Positions 25,166 to 33,830 of a stretch of DNA of 64,000 nucleotides are shown here, piece by piece. Within the stretch, counting starts at the first letter, position 1. The number at the start of each line of letters is the position of its first letter. Source of the DNA: Haloarchaeobius salinus. GTDB taxonomy: Archaea > Halobacteriota > Halobacteria > Halobacteriales > Natrialbaceae. The translations under genes and the position numbers were made by a program. Location of the stretch: NCBI RefSeq assembly GCF_024464185.1, contig NZ_JANHAU010000001.1:930001-994000 (forward strand). The letters are read 5' to 3'. Under the pieces are notes generated by a model. That model saw only the letters and a list, made by a program, of their open reading frames with translations, was not told the origin of the DNA and ran no database searches.

Positions 25166-26125
25166 TCAGTACTCCTCCCTGTACCGCTGTGCGACCCATT
25201 CACTGATGACGTTCATGGCGAAGGTGATGACGAAGAGGGTGAGTCCGATGGCGAACAGGCTGCGGTAGGCGAGCCCGCCGCCGGTGATGTCGCCGGTCAA
25301 CAGGTTGACCATCGTCGCGGTCATCGGCGAGCCGCCGTCCAGATAGGCCGCCGGATTGAGCGGGTTGTGGAACTTCGCCTGTGCGCCCGCGGCGACGGTG
25401 ACGGCCATCGTCTCACCGATGGCCCGCGAGAGCGCGAGGATGAACGACGAGAGGATGCCCGAGAGCGCGGCCGGGACGACGATGCCGGTCGACACCTCGA
25501 ACTTCGTCGCGCCCATCCCGTAGCCGGCCTGCCGGAGGTCGTCCGGCACGGCCGACATCGCGTCTTCGCTGATCGACGCGACCATCGGGATGATCATGAT
25601 GCCGACGACGATGCTCGCCGACAGCAGGTTGAACGTGCCGATGCTCGGGAAGACGACGCGCAAGGCGGGCGTGATGTAGATGAGCGCGAAGAAGCCGTAG
25701 ACGACGGTCGGGATGCCCGCGAGGATCTCGAGTGCGGGCTTCAGCACCGCCCGAATCTGCGGGTCGGCGTACTCGCTGAGGTAGATGGCGGTGGCGACGC
25801 CCAGCGGGAGCGCGATGATGGCCGAGCCGAGCGTCACCATGATGGTCGAGGTGACGAGTGCGAGGACGCCGAACTTGCCCTCGTTGATTATCCACTCTGT
25901 ACCGGTGAGGAACTCGACGACCGACGCGGTCTCCCCTTCGATTCCCACGAGGGGTGCGGTGACTGTGAAGAACTTCGCCGCCTCCGTCACGAGCAGCACG
26001 ATGATCGCGAGCGTCGTGAAGATGGAGAGGACGGCACAGAGGAAGAAGAAGGAGCGCGTCAGGAGCTCCGGGGGCGCGTTGGCCGTGTTCCGTGTGAGGT
26101 CTTCGGTGAGGTCGTCCGTGCTCAT
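25166..26125 (-). CDS. pstC: Phosphate ABC transporter permease PstC
   Basis: A 319-residue membrane protein with six helices. The EAA loop for contact with PstB reads VPDDLRQAGYGMGATKFEVS, followed by ILALSRAIGETMAVTVAAG. The length is normal for PstC. The gene starts 62 bases after the pstS stop and its stop precedes the pstA start by one base, so the transporter is one operon. Confidence 0.96.
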   Translation of the reverse strand: MSTDDLTEDLTRNTANAPPELLTRSFFFLCAVLSIFTTLAIIVLLVTEAAKFFTVTAPLVGIEGETASVVEFLTGTEWIINEGKFGVLALVTSTIMVTLGSAIIALPLGVATAIYLSEYADPQIRAVLKPALEILAGIPTVVYGFFALIYITPALRVVFPSIGTFNLLSASIVVGIMIIPMVASISEDAMSAVPDDLRQAGYGMGATKFEVSTGIVVPAALSGILSSFILALSRAIGETMAVTVAAGAQAKFHNPLNPAAYLDGGSPMTATMVNLLTGDITGGGLAYRSLFAIGLTLFVITFAMNVISEWVAQRYREEY

Positions 26126-26187
26126 TGAGTGTCGTTCGTGTTTTCGTGGGTGGTGATAAAGCGATCCGTTCGCCGCTCAGCGGTCGA

Positions 26188-27186
26188 TTACCCGGTGTTT
26201 GCCTCCAGTATCGCCGCCTCCAGCGTCGCCAGCTGTTCGGCCTGCTGTTCGGCGTCGAGCGGGACGTAGCCGACCTCGTCGGCGACTATCTCCCGGTTCG
26301 TCGCGTTCGCGAGCCAGAAGCGCGCGAACGACGCGACGTGTTCCTTCGCGAGCGACCCCTTCGCCGGGTAGGTGAACAGCGGTCGCGAGAGCGGACTGTA
26401 CTCGCCGGACTTGGCGGTCTCCAGCGACGGTTCGACCGGGCCGTCGCCGTCGTCGACGGGGAGTGCCGTCACGCGCTCGGTGTTCTCGCTGTAGTAGGCG
26501 TAGCCCATGTAGCCTATCGCGAACTCGGAGCCCTCGACACCCTGGATGATGGTGCGGTCCTGTTCGGTCGCGGAGTAGTCCTGGCGGTGAGTCAGTTCGC
26601 TCTCGCCGCCGTGGAGGATGGCCTCGATGAAGTAGTCGTACGTTCCCGAGGCGTCGGAGGGACCGTACAGTTCGATGGGCTCGTCGGGCCAGTCGGCGTT
26701 CACGTCGGACCACCGCTGGGGCTGCTCCTCGCCGGACCAGATGGTCGCGAGCTCCTCGACGGTCACCGACTCGATCCAGTCGGCGTCGTTGTTGACGATG
26801 ACGGTCAGCGCGTCGGTCGCGACGGTCAGCTCGACCGGTTCGACGCCGTTCGACGTGCAGGTCTCCTGCTCCTGTGACTTGATGGGACGCGAAGCGTTGT
26901 TGAAGTCGGTCCGTCCCGGGCAGAAGTGGTTCGCGAAGCCGCCACCGGAGCCGGTGGACTGGAGGTTGAAATCGACGCCGTCGTGGGTTAGCTTGAACCG
27001 CTCGGACATCGCCGTCGCGAGGGGGAAGACGGTCGAGGAGCCGGCGATGTCGATGGTGCCGGCGAGTCCGCCGCCTCCACCCGCGCGGACACGGTCGTTC
27101 TCGACGCAACCGGCGAGGCCGAGTGCACCGAGCGTGCTCCCCGCGGCCGCCACGAACTCCCGTCGGTTGATTCGGTCCTCTGCCAT
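26188..27186 (-). CDS. pstS: Phosphate-binding lipoprotein PstS
   Basis: A 332-residue extracellular phosphate-binding protein. The N-terminus carries a Tat signal (NRREFVAAAG) ending in a lipobox LAGC, so it is exported folded and lipid-anchored. The phosphate-binding loops include AGSSTVFPL, QSTGSGGG and PSDASGTYD. It hands phosphate to PstC/PstA. It is the first gene of the operon and has a TATA-like box (gggtatttat on its strand, 27211-27220) 25-34 bases upstream. Confidence 0.96.
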   Translation of the reverse strand: MAEDRINRREFVAAAGSTLGALGLAGCVENDRVRAGGGGGLAGTIDIAGSSTVFPLATAMSERFKLTHDGVDFNLQSTGSGGGFANHFCPGRTDFNNASRPIKSQEQETCTSNGVEPVELTVATDALTVIVNNDADWIESVTVEELATIWSGEEQPQRWSDVNADWPDEPIELYGPSDASGTYDYFIEAILHGGESELTHRQDYSATEQDRTIIQGVEGSEFAIGYMGYAYYSENTERVTALPVDDGDGPVEPSLETAKSGEYSPLSRPLFTYPAKGSLAKEHVASFARFWLANATNREIVADEVGYVPLDAEQQAEQLATLEAAILEANTG

Positions 27187-27517
27187 TACCGGGAAGAGGG
27201 CGACATCCGGATAAATACCCTGCTATGATAATTATATAGATGTATGTAGCACAATGGAGTCCTGTGTAATTCGGCGGGCGAGGGGCGGTGTAGCTGGACG
27301 AGTTGACGCCGGATACAGGGGACCAGTACAGCTGACACCGCAATACGGGGCCGACTCGGGCCGTCTGGAAGTCTGAGGGGCTGTTGACCGTTCCATCCGT
27401 GTAGTGTCACGGTACCAGCGTATAGGTGCCCCATAGCACTCGGGTCTAGCACCGCCTACCGAGGCCGGATATATAGGAACAGGCAGTTTTATTTTGCACC
27501 CCCACCGACGACTCCAC
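27187..27517. promoter_or_regulatory. Divergent pstS / AbrB-PhoU control region
   Basis: This 331-base gap has no gene. It is far more AT-rich than its surroundings near both ends. On the pstS side is ataaata at 27211-27217 and a run of ttatata-type sequence up to 27245. On the other side are gatatatagg near 27468 and a tttta run near 27488. These are the expected TATA boxes of the two divergent units. The position makes it the likely site of phosphate-responsive control. I could not define an operator. Confidence 0.55.
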
Positions 27518-28513
27518 ATGGAGACCCGCAAGGTCCAGGTGACGGGGGGTTCGACGTTCACCGTCTCGCTACCGAAGTCGTGGGCGACGGACAACGGGGT
27601 CTCGGCCGGGACGACGGTCGAGTTCTACCCCGAGGACGACTCGCTGCTGCTGACGCCCCAGAGCGAGGTCCAGCGGACGAAGGGCCACCTCGACGTGTCC
27701 GACCTCGACGGCGACCGACTCACGCGCGCGGTGATGACGATGTACGTCTCCGGCTTCGACATCATCTCGCTGGAGGCCAGCCGCATCACCACCGACCAAC
27801 GGCGCGCCATCCGCGAGGCCACGCAGAGCCTCGTCGGCGTCGAGGTGCTGGAGGAGACCGGCGACAAGGTCGTCATCCAGGACCTGCTCGACTCCTCCGA
27901 GCTGAGCATCCACAACGCGGTCACCCGGATGCGCCTCATCGCCGAGTCGATGCTCCACGACGCCGTCGTCGCCCTCGTCGAGGACGACGACGACATGGCC
28001 CGCGACGTGCGCGAACGCGACGACGACGTGGACCGCCTCTGGTTCGTCGTCTCCCGCATCTTCCGGGCCACCCTGCGCTCGCCGCGTGCCGCCGAGGAAC
28101 TGGGCCTGCCCCGCGAGACCTGCTTCGACTACCACTCCAGCGCCCGCCAGCTCGAACGCATCGGCGACCACGCCGCCAAGATCGCCTCCCACGCGCTCAA
28201 CATGGACGAGATCGACGGCGAACTCGGCGAGGCCCTCCTCGCACTCCACGACGACTCCGCGGAGGTGCTCGAACACGCGATGGACGCCCTGTTCGCCGAC
28301 GAGAGCGACGAGGCGACCCGGCTCGCCAACACCGCTCGCGAGAGCATCCTCGACATCGACGAGCACACCCGGGGTATCGACGAACTCCTCCGCGAGCGCG
28401 ACCCCCACACCGCCCAGTCCATCGGGCTCGTCGTCGACTCGCTGTCGCGCTCCGCGGACTACGCCGGCAACATCGCCGAGACCGCACTCCAGAAGGCCGC
28501 GCCGCGTCCCTGA
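27518..28513 (+). CDS. AbrB-PhoU phosphate regulator
   Basis: A 331-residue protein. Residues 1-45 are a SpoVT/AbrB-type DNA-binding fold (VQVTGGSTFTVSLPKSWATD, then VEFYPEDDSLLLTP). The rest is PhoU-like and carries one clear PhoU signature (QLERIGDHAAKIASHAL). Haloarchaea encode such proteins next to pst genes, and they are proposed transcription regulators of phosphate uptake. The start is ATG before METRKVQV; an eight-codon-longer TTG start would overlap the promoter. Confidence 0.88.
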   Translation: METRKVQVTGGSTFTVSLPKSWATDNGVSAGTTVEFYPEDDSLLLTPQSEVQRTKGHLDVSDLDGDRLTRAVMTMYVSGFDIISLEASRITTDQRRAIREATQSLVGVEVLEETGDKVVIQDLLDSSELSIHNAVTRMRLIAESMLHDAVVALVEDDDDMARDVRERDDDVDRLWFVVSRIFRATLRSPRAAEELGLPRETCFDYHSSARQLERIGDHAAKIASHALNMDEIDGELGEALLALHDDSAEVLEHAMDALFADESDEATRLANTARESILDIDEHTRGIDELLRERDPHTAQSIGLVVDSLSRSADYAGNIAETALQKAAPRP

Positions 28514-28595
28514 GAAGCCGACGTATCCGTTCCACCGAACGCATCGACTGATAGGACCGAAACAGGGTAGGCCGTGGAAAGCCGACGGGGACACG

Positions 28596-29270
28596 ATGCG
28601 AGTGGAGTTCGGCCGGCGAGCGCTGGCGGGCGCGGTCGTCGCCTGTGTCGTCGCTGCGAGCCTCCTCACCTCGCCGGATGCGGCGATGGGCTACGTCGCC
28701 ACGATAGCGAACGACCCGGTCGCCTTCGCGGCCGTCCTCGTTGGCCTCTACGCCGTGCGGCCGTTCCTCGCGTGGCCGGCGACGTTGCTCGCGGTCGTGG
28801 TGGGCTACGGCTACGGCGTGGTCATCGGGGTGCCGGTCGCGCTGGCGTTCGTGGTCGGCACCTCCCTGATCCCGTTCTACGCGACGCGGTGGTTCGACGG
28901 GGGGACGCTGGAGCCGACCGATACGCCTGACGAGCCGGACGGCCGTCTCCGGGGTCACGTCGAGAGCTACTTCGGCGCGACGGGCGACGTGCGCGGGGTG
29001 ATGGCGGCGAGACTCGTGCCCATCCCGGCCGACATCGTCTCCTGTACGGCGGCGGTCAGCGGCGTCTCGACGTCGGCGTTCGTCGCGGGGACGCTGCTCG
29101 GCGAGCTGCCGTGGACCGTCGCGGCGGTCGTCGTCGGCAGTTCGGCGAAGGAGCTCTCGACCGGGGGCCTGGGCTCGGTGGGGCTGCCGCTCGGCACGGT
29201 GACAGTCGCTGCCGCGCTCGCGTTGCTCGCGGGCCCGGCGTATCGGAGCTACGCCCAGTCCTCGGAGTAG
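28596..29270 (+). CDS. TVP38/TMEM64 (DedA-like) membrane protein
   Basis: A 224-residue membrane protein with a SNARE-associated/VTT domain. Typical elements are FLAWPATLLAVVVGYGYGVVIG, followed by the loop FGATGDVRGVMAARLVPIP and ADIVSCTAAVSGVSTSAFVAG with a re-entrant hairpin. Members move lipids or ions across membranes; the substrate here is unknown. It follows the AbrB-PhoU gene by 82 bases, so a phosphate-related role is possible but not shown. Confidence 0.8.
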   Translation: MRVEFGRRALAGAVVACVVAASLLTSPDAAMGYVATIANDPVAFAAVLVGLYAVRPFLAWPATLLAVVVGYGYGVVIGVPVALAFVVGTSLIPFYATRWFDGGTLEPTDTPDEPDGRLRGHVESYFGATGDVRGVMAARLVPIPADIVSCTAAVSGVSTSAFVAGTLLGELPWTVAAVVVGSSAKELSTGGLGSVGLPLGTVTVAAALALLAGPAYRSYAQSSE

Positions 29271-29274
29271 TGCG

Positions 29275-29412
29275 TCAGAAGGTGAAGGGGTCCGAGCAGT
29301 CGACGACGACGCCGTGTTGCGGACAGACGTACTTGCAGTGACGCTTGAACAGCCGCTCGTCGCACATCGGACAGGTCCGGTCGGCGCGGGCGTCGTCGGC
29401 CGTCACGTCCAC
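29275..29412 (-). CDS. HVO_2523-type zinc finger microprotein
   Basis: A 45-residue protein with a GTG start. It has a two-pair zinc site: CPMC at residues 14-17, then HCKYVCPQHG with Cys26, Cys30 and His33, and a final Cys39. The pattern LFKRHCKYVCPQHGVV matches a haloarchaeal family of tiny zinc fingers known by the H. volcanii name HVO_2523. Single-protein zinc modules of this kind may mediate protein contacts. The gene is convergent with the TVP38-like gene and is too short to be found by common length cutoffs. Confidence 0.75.
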   Translation of the reverse strand: MDVTADDARADRTCPMCDERLFKRHCKYVCPQHGVVVDCSDPFTF

Positions 29413-29451
29413 AGGTTGGTGTGACCGGATGCTAAAACTGTCGTCCGACCC

Positions 29452-32400
29452 TCAGCACTCCGACCAGCCGCAGGACTCGCAGGTCTTGCAGCCCTCGGAG
29501 TAGTACAGCGTCATCGACCCGCAGTCGGGGCACTCGGGGCTCTCCCCGGCGTCGATGAGCGACTGCGTGTCGTCGCTGGTGTCGTCCGTGCCGGCGTCGG
29601 CGACGGCCGCGCCGCCGTCGGTCTCGCGGGACTCCGCGGCCGCTGCCTCGCGCTCGGCCTCCTCGGCGGCGGTCTCGTCGAGCGTGGCCTGCTGCGGGTA
29701 GTGGGCCTTCTCGATGTCGCCGTCGAGGTAGCGCCGCATCGCGGTGCCGATGGCGTCCGGGATGGACTGGATCTGCTCGCCCTTGTCCCAGGCGACCTTC
29801 GGGCTGCGGATGCCCTCCAGCTCGTTGGCGATCTCCTCGGGGTCGACGCCCGAGCGGAGCGCCGTCGAGATGGTCTTCGCCAGCGCCTCGGTGAAGGAGG
29901 CGGTGAAGCCACCGGAGTTGCCGATGTTGGCGAACAGCTCGAACGGCCGGCCCTGCTCGTCCTCGTTGATGTTGACGTAGAGCTTGCCGTAGCCGGTGTC
30001 GATGCGCTGGGTCACGCCGTGGAGTACGTCCGGGCGTGGGCGCTTGTCGGCGTAGGCGACGCCCTCGTCGGCGGCTTCGAGCAGTCCTGCGACCTCGCGG
30101 TCGAGTGCGGCCTGCACGTCGTCGTTGTCGAGGAAGCCCTCGATGCCGCCGAAGATCTCCTCGATCTGGGCGACGAGCTGCTCCGCGGCCTCGTCCTCGT
30201 CGGCGAAGTCGGCGTTGTCCGCACGCGTGGTGAGGACCTGCTTCGAGCGGGTGCCGTCGCGGTAGACGGTGACGCCCTTGCCGCCGTTGCGGTAGATGTA
30301 GCGGTACACCTCGTCCATGTCCTCGACGGAGGCGTCGTTCGGGAAGTTGCAGGTCTTCGAGATGGCGGAGTCGACGCCCTCCTGGCAGGCACACTGCACG
30401 GCGGCGTGCTCCTTGCCGGCGAGGTCCTGCGTGGTGACGAACAGCTCCGTGATGGCGTTCGGCACGGCTTCGAGGCCCTCGACGCCGTCGAACTCGTTCT
30501 CGGCCATCTGCTCCTCGGCCTCTGCCTTGACGGCGTCGACGTCGATGTCGTTGGCCTCCAGCACGCGGAGGAAGTAGTCGTCGAACTCGACGAGCATCTC
30601 GTCGCCCTGCACGTCGTCGGAGACGTTCTTGTAGTAGGCGACGTTGTAGATGGGCTCACAGCCACCGGTCGTGTTGCCGACCATCGAGGTCGTCCCGGTC
30701 GGTGCGATGGTCGTCGTGTTGTGGTTCCGGATGGGGAAGCCGTCGGCCCACTCCTCGGCGTCGAGGCCGGTGTGGTGCTCGAACCAGTCGGCGTACTCCG
30801 TGGGGTTCGCGTACTTCGAGTCGCCCCAGTCGTCGAAGGAACCGCGCTCCTCGGCGAGTTCGTGCGAGGCCCACTTCGAGCCGTGGTTGATGTGGCGCAT
30901 GAGCTGGCGGGCGACCTCGTTGCCGGGCTCGGAGCCGTACTCGATGCCGAGCTGGACGTAGAGCTGTGCCAGCCCCATCACGCCGAGGCCGATCTTGCGC
31001 ATCGCGCGGACCTTCTCCTCGATCTTCTTTACGGGGAAGTCCGACATCGTGACGACGTTCTCCAAAAAGCGCGTCCCCATCTCGATGCGGCGGTCGAACT
31101 CCTCGACGTCGATGGCCTCCTCGAGGAAGGCGTCGATGGCCGCCGCCATGTCGTCGTACTCGTCGGCGTGCTGTTCGGACCAGACGCGCCAGTCGGGTGC
31201 GTCGAGGTCCGCCAGCGTCGAGAGGTTGATGTGCCCGAGGTTGCAGGCCTCGTACTCCTCGAGGGGCTGCTCGCCGCAGGGGTTCGTCGCGAGGATGCGG
31301 TGGTCCGGGTGCTCCTCGACGTCGAAGCTGTGCATCTTGTTGACGCGCTCTAAGTAGATGACGCCGGGCTCGCCGTTCTCGTGTGCGCCCTCGACGATGT
31401 CCTCCCAGATGACCTCGGCGGGCATCGAGAGGACCTCGCCGACCTCGACGTACTCGCCGAGGCCGAACATCTCGTAGAGCTCCTTGGTCTCGGGCGTCGC
31501 GACGTGGGGTTCCTCGGTGCGCGGGTTGGTGAACGTGAACTCCTCGCCCGCTTCGAGGGCCTCCATGAAGTCGTCGGTGACGCCGACGGAGATGTTGAAG
31601 TTCGAGAGGTGGCCCTCGACGGCGTTGCGGAGGTGCTTCGGGACGCGGCCCTCGTCGTCGATGAGCTCGCGGGCCTCCTCCAGTGCGTCCGCGAAGGAGG
31701 TGTGCGTGTAGTCGTCGGGGTCGTTCAGACGGAGGGTCTGGGCGAGCGAGACGTCCTTGTTCTTCGAGTGGATGAACTGGATGACGTCGGGGTGCGAGAT
31801 GCGCATCACGCCCATCTGTGCGCCGCGTCGTGCGCCGCCCTGCGCGATGGTCTCGCACATCTGGTCGAACGTCCGCATGAAGGTGATCGGGCCGGAGGCG
31901 ATACCGCCGGTCGAACCGACCGCGTCACCGTAGGGGCGGAGCCGCCAGAAGGCATAGCCCATGCCACCGCCGGACTGGAACACCTGGGCCGCCTCCTTGG
32001 CGGTCTGGTGGATGTCGTCGATGTCGTCGTCGGGCGAGTCGACGAAGCAGGCCGAGAGCTGCTGGAGCTCGTCGCCCGCGTTCATGAGCGTCGGCGAGTT
32101 CGGCATGAAGTCGAGCTTCGACATCATCTCCTGGAACTCCTCGGAGACGTCCTCGACGTGCGTGCGGACGTCCGCGGGCAGCTCCGGGACGACGGTGTCG
32201 TAGGCGAACTTGTTGACGTTGTAGACGCTGAGCTCGGTCTCCGCCTCGTCCTCGGCAGTGACTCCCGTGCCGAAGACCTCGGCGGCCAGCTCGTCCCGTC
32301 GCGGGTGGTCCGGCTTGAGCTGGTCCGGCGTCACCGTGATGGTCTCGTCCTGCTTCTCGGCCTCGTAGACGGCCTCCGCGAGCGCGATGTTCTTCCCGAC

Positions 32401-32577
32401 ACGCTCGAAGAGGTCCTCCTGCTGCTCGATGAGCTCGCCGTCGGCGTCCTTCCGGAGGTAGCGTGCCGGCAGGATGTTCTGGTACGCGTTGTCGGTCAGG
32501 CGCTCCGCGAGGGTGTCGCCCGCGGTGCGCTTGACCGGCAGCTCGAGTTCGTCGGCGGACAGCTCCGACCGACTCAT
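29452..32577 (-). CDS. nrdJ: Adenosylcobalamin-dependent ribonucleotide reductase
   Basis: A 1041-residue class II enzyme that makes deoxyribonucleotides in a B12-dependent way. The active site block is NPCGEQPLEEYEACNLG near 430-447, and the finger-loop region continues with NLSTLAD. An ATP-cone-like N-terminal region precedes it. The last 26 residues form a zinc ribbon (CPDCG, then CKTCESCG), typical of class II enzymes. No intein is present, although this gene often hosts one in haloarchaea. The start MSRSELSADE is chosen because the upstream sequence is an untranslated AT-rich leader. Confidence 0.96.
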   Translation of the reverse strand: MSRSELSADELELPVKRTAGDTLAERLTDNAYQNILPARYLRKDADGELIEQQEDLFERVGKNIALAEAVYEAEKQDETITVTPDQLKPDHPRRDELAAEVFGTGVTAEDEAETELSVYNVNKFAYDTVVPELPADVRTHVEDVSEEFQEMMSKLDFMPNSPTLMNAGDELQQLSACFVDSPDDDIDDIHQTAKEAAQVFQSGGGMGYAFWRLRPYGDAVGSTGGIASGPITFMRTFDQMCETIAQGGARRGAQMGVMRISHPDVIQFIHSKNKDVSLAQTLRLNDPDDYTHTSFADALEEARELIDDEGRVPKHLRNAVEGHLSNFNISVGVTDDFMEALEAGEEFTFTNPRTEEPHVATPETKELYEMFGLGEYVEVGEVLSMPAEVIWEDIVEGAHENGEPGVIYLERVNKMHSFDVEEHPDHRILATNPCGEQPLEEYEACNLGHINLSTLADLDAPDWRVWSEQHADEYDDMAAAIDAFLEEAIDVEEFDRRIEMGTRFLENVVTMSDFPVKKIEEKVRAMRKIGLGVMGLAQLYVQLGIEYGSEPGNEVARQLMRHINHGSKWASHELAEERGSFDDWGDSKYANPTEYADWFEHHTGLDAEEWADGFPIRNHNTTTIAPTGTTSMVGNTTGGCEPIYNVAYYKNVSDDVQGDEMLVEFDDYFLRVLEANDIDVDAVKAEAEEQMAENEFDGVEGLEAVPNAITELFVTTQDLAGKEHAAVQCACQEGVDSAISKTCNFPNDASVEDMDEVYRYIYRNGGKGVTVYRDGTRSKQVLTTRADNADFADEDEAAEQLVAQIEEIFGGIEGFLDNDDVQAALDREVAGLLEAADEGVAYADKRPRPDVLHGVTQRIDTGYGKLYVNINEDEQGRPFELFANIGNSGGFTASFTEALAKTISTALRSGVDPEEIANELEGIRSPKVAWDKGEQIQSIPDAIGTAMRRYLDGDIEKAHYPQQATLDETAAEEAEREAAAAESRETDGGAAVADAGTDDTSDDTQSLIDAGESPECPDCGSMTLYYSEGCKTCESCGWSEC

Positions 32578-32938
32578 TCGTGTCCCTCCCCACCGGCAGC
32601 AGTCCGCTGCCGACCGTTTCCGTGTGTCGCGTTTGATATCGTTTGCATCGTTCGTAGACGAAGTTTCGTTACCGTTCGACCCATCATAAATGGACAGGTT
32701 ACGGTTCGTTTGTCCTATTGCAAGCTCGGTTGTGTTCGGAGCGTCGCCACTGTGCCAGGATGCTCCGATGGCCCGAGCCACGGCTGTCTGTGGCTACCGA
32801 GAGTTATGTAGGGGCCCATCAATAACCTCACGGAAACCGGAGTGAAAGTGAAAACGCGACGGAACGACGAGGGGTGTTGGTTGCAGACCAATTAGTTTCG
32901 CCCGCATCCTTATGCCCCCTCGTGGTGTCGGTCGGTGT
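32578..32938. promoter_or_regulatory. Divergent leader of nrdJ and a small membrane protein
   Basis: This 361-base gap contains no supported gene. Near nrdJ (32629-32677) there is a run of related words in + orientation: cgtttgatat, cgtttgcat, cgttcgtag, cgttac. A TATA-like segment cccatcataaatgg (32680-32693) lies about 110 bases upstream of nrdJ. Near the other gene a ccttatgc box sits 25-32 bases upstream of its ATG. The long nrdJ leader may be regulated, but no riboswitch fold is evident. Confidence 0.4.
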
Positions 32939-33178
32939 ATGGTAGACCTACCCGTCCTCCTTCCGTTGCAGACGACGGTGGAACTCGTCGGTGCGGCCGT
33001 GTTGCTAGTCGCCGCGCTCGCGATCATCCTCAAGGTCATCCGCGTGGCCTACAGCATCGCGGTGAAGATAATCGTCATCGCCATCGCGGCGCTCATCGTG
33101 CTCTACGCGCTCGCGGTGGTCGGCGTCAATCCGCTCGGGCTGCCGGCGTCGGTCGCACCCGCGCTCGTCGGGTTCTGA
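32939..33178 (+). CDS. Small two-helix membrane protein
   Basis: A 79-residue protein almost entirely hydrophobic. Two membrane helices cover residues 14-32 and 36-60 with a short positive loop (KVIRVAY) between, so the loop probably faces the cytosol. The end PLGLPASVAPALVGF is also hydrophobic. The family is common in haloarchaea but unnamed. The gene is convergent with trpG. Confidence 0.65.
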   Translation: MVDLPVLLPLQTTVELVGAAVLLVAALAIILKVIRVAYSIAVKIIVIAIAALIVLYALAVVGVNPLGLPASVAPALVGF

Positions 33179-33200
33179 CGCGGAGTGTGGACCGACGACC

Positions 33201-33830
33201 TCACGCGGTCCGGGCGCGGGGGAGCGAGCCGAGGAAGTTGTCGACCACGTCGTGCCCTCGCCCCGTGAGCACCGACTCCGGGTGGAACTGCACGCACTCG
33301 ATGGGGTGCTCGCGGTGGCGCACGCCCATGACGAGCTGTTCGGTGCCGTCCGCGCCGGCGTGGTCGGCCGTCGCGGTCACCGCAAAGCAGTCCGGCACGG
33401 ACTCGGCGACCAGCGAGTGGTAGCGGCCCGCCGAGAAGCCCTGCTCGATGCCGGCGAACACGCCCGACCCGTCGTGGTCGATGGGCCAGGCCTTCCCGTG
33501 GACCGGCTCGGGTGCGCGCCCGACGGTCCCGCCGTAGGCGTAGACGGCGGCCTCGAGGCCGAGGCAGACGCCGAAGGTCGGCACGTCGGGACTCACCTCG
33601 CGGAACACCTCGGGGGTGACGCCCACGTCGCGCTCGTTCTCCGGGTGGCCGGGGCCGGGCGAGACGACGATGGCGTCGGGGTCGAACTCGCGGACCTCGT
33701 CGAGCGTCGCCGTGTTCCGCAGGACGAGCGTCTCCGGTGCCACGCCCGAGTCGAGCAGCGACGACTCGACGTACTCCACGAGGTTGTAGGTGAACGAGTC
33801 GAAGTTGTCGACGAACAGCACACGGGTCAT
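33201..33830 (-). CDS. trpG: Anthranilate synthase component II (glutaminase)
   Basis: A 209-residue class I amidotransferase that supplies ammonia to TrpE. The triad is complete: Cys89 in GVCLG, His183 and Glu185 in FHPES. One deviation is visible: the usual GHQ after the nucleophile elbow reads GLEA here. The start ATG overlaps the trpE stop by four bases (ATGA), as elsewhere in this operon, so the two subunits are translationally coupled. Confidence 0.92.
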   Translation of the reverse strand: MTRVLFVDNFDSFTYNLVEYVESSLLDSGVAPETLVLRNTATLDEVREFDPDAIVVSPGPGHPENERDVGVTPEVFREVSPDVPTFGVCLGLEAAVYAYGGTVGRAPEPVHGKAWPIDHDGSGVFAGIEQGFSAGRYHSLVAESVPDCFAVTATADHAGADGTEQLVMGVRHREHPIECVQFHPESVLTGRGHDVVDNFLGSLPRARTA

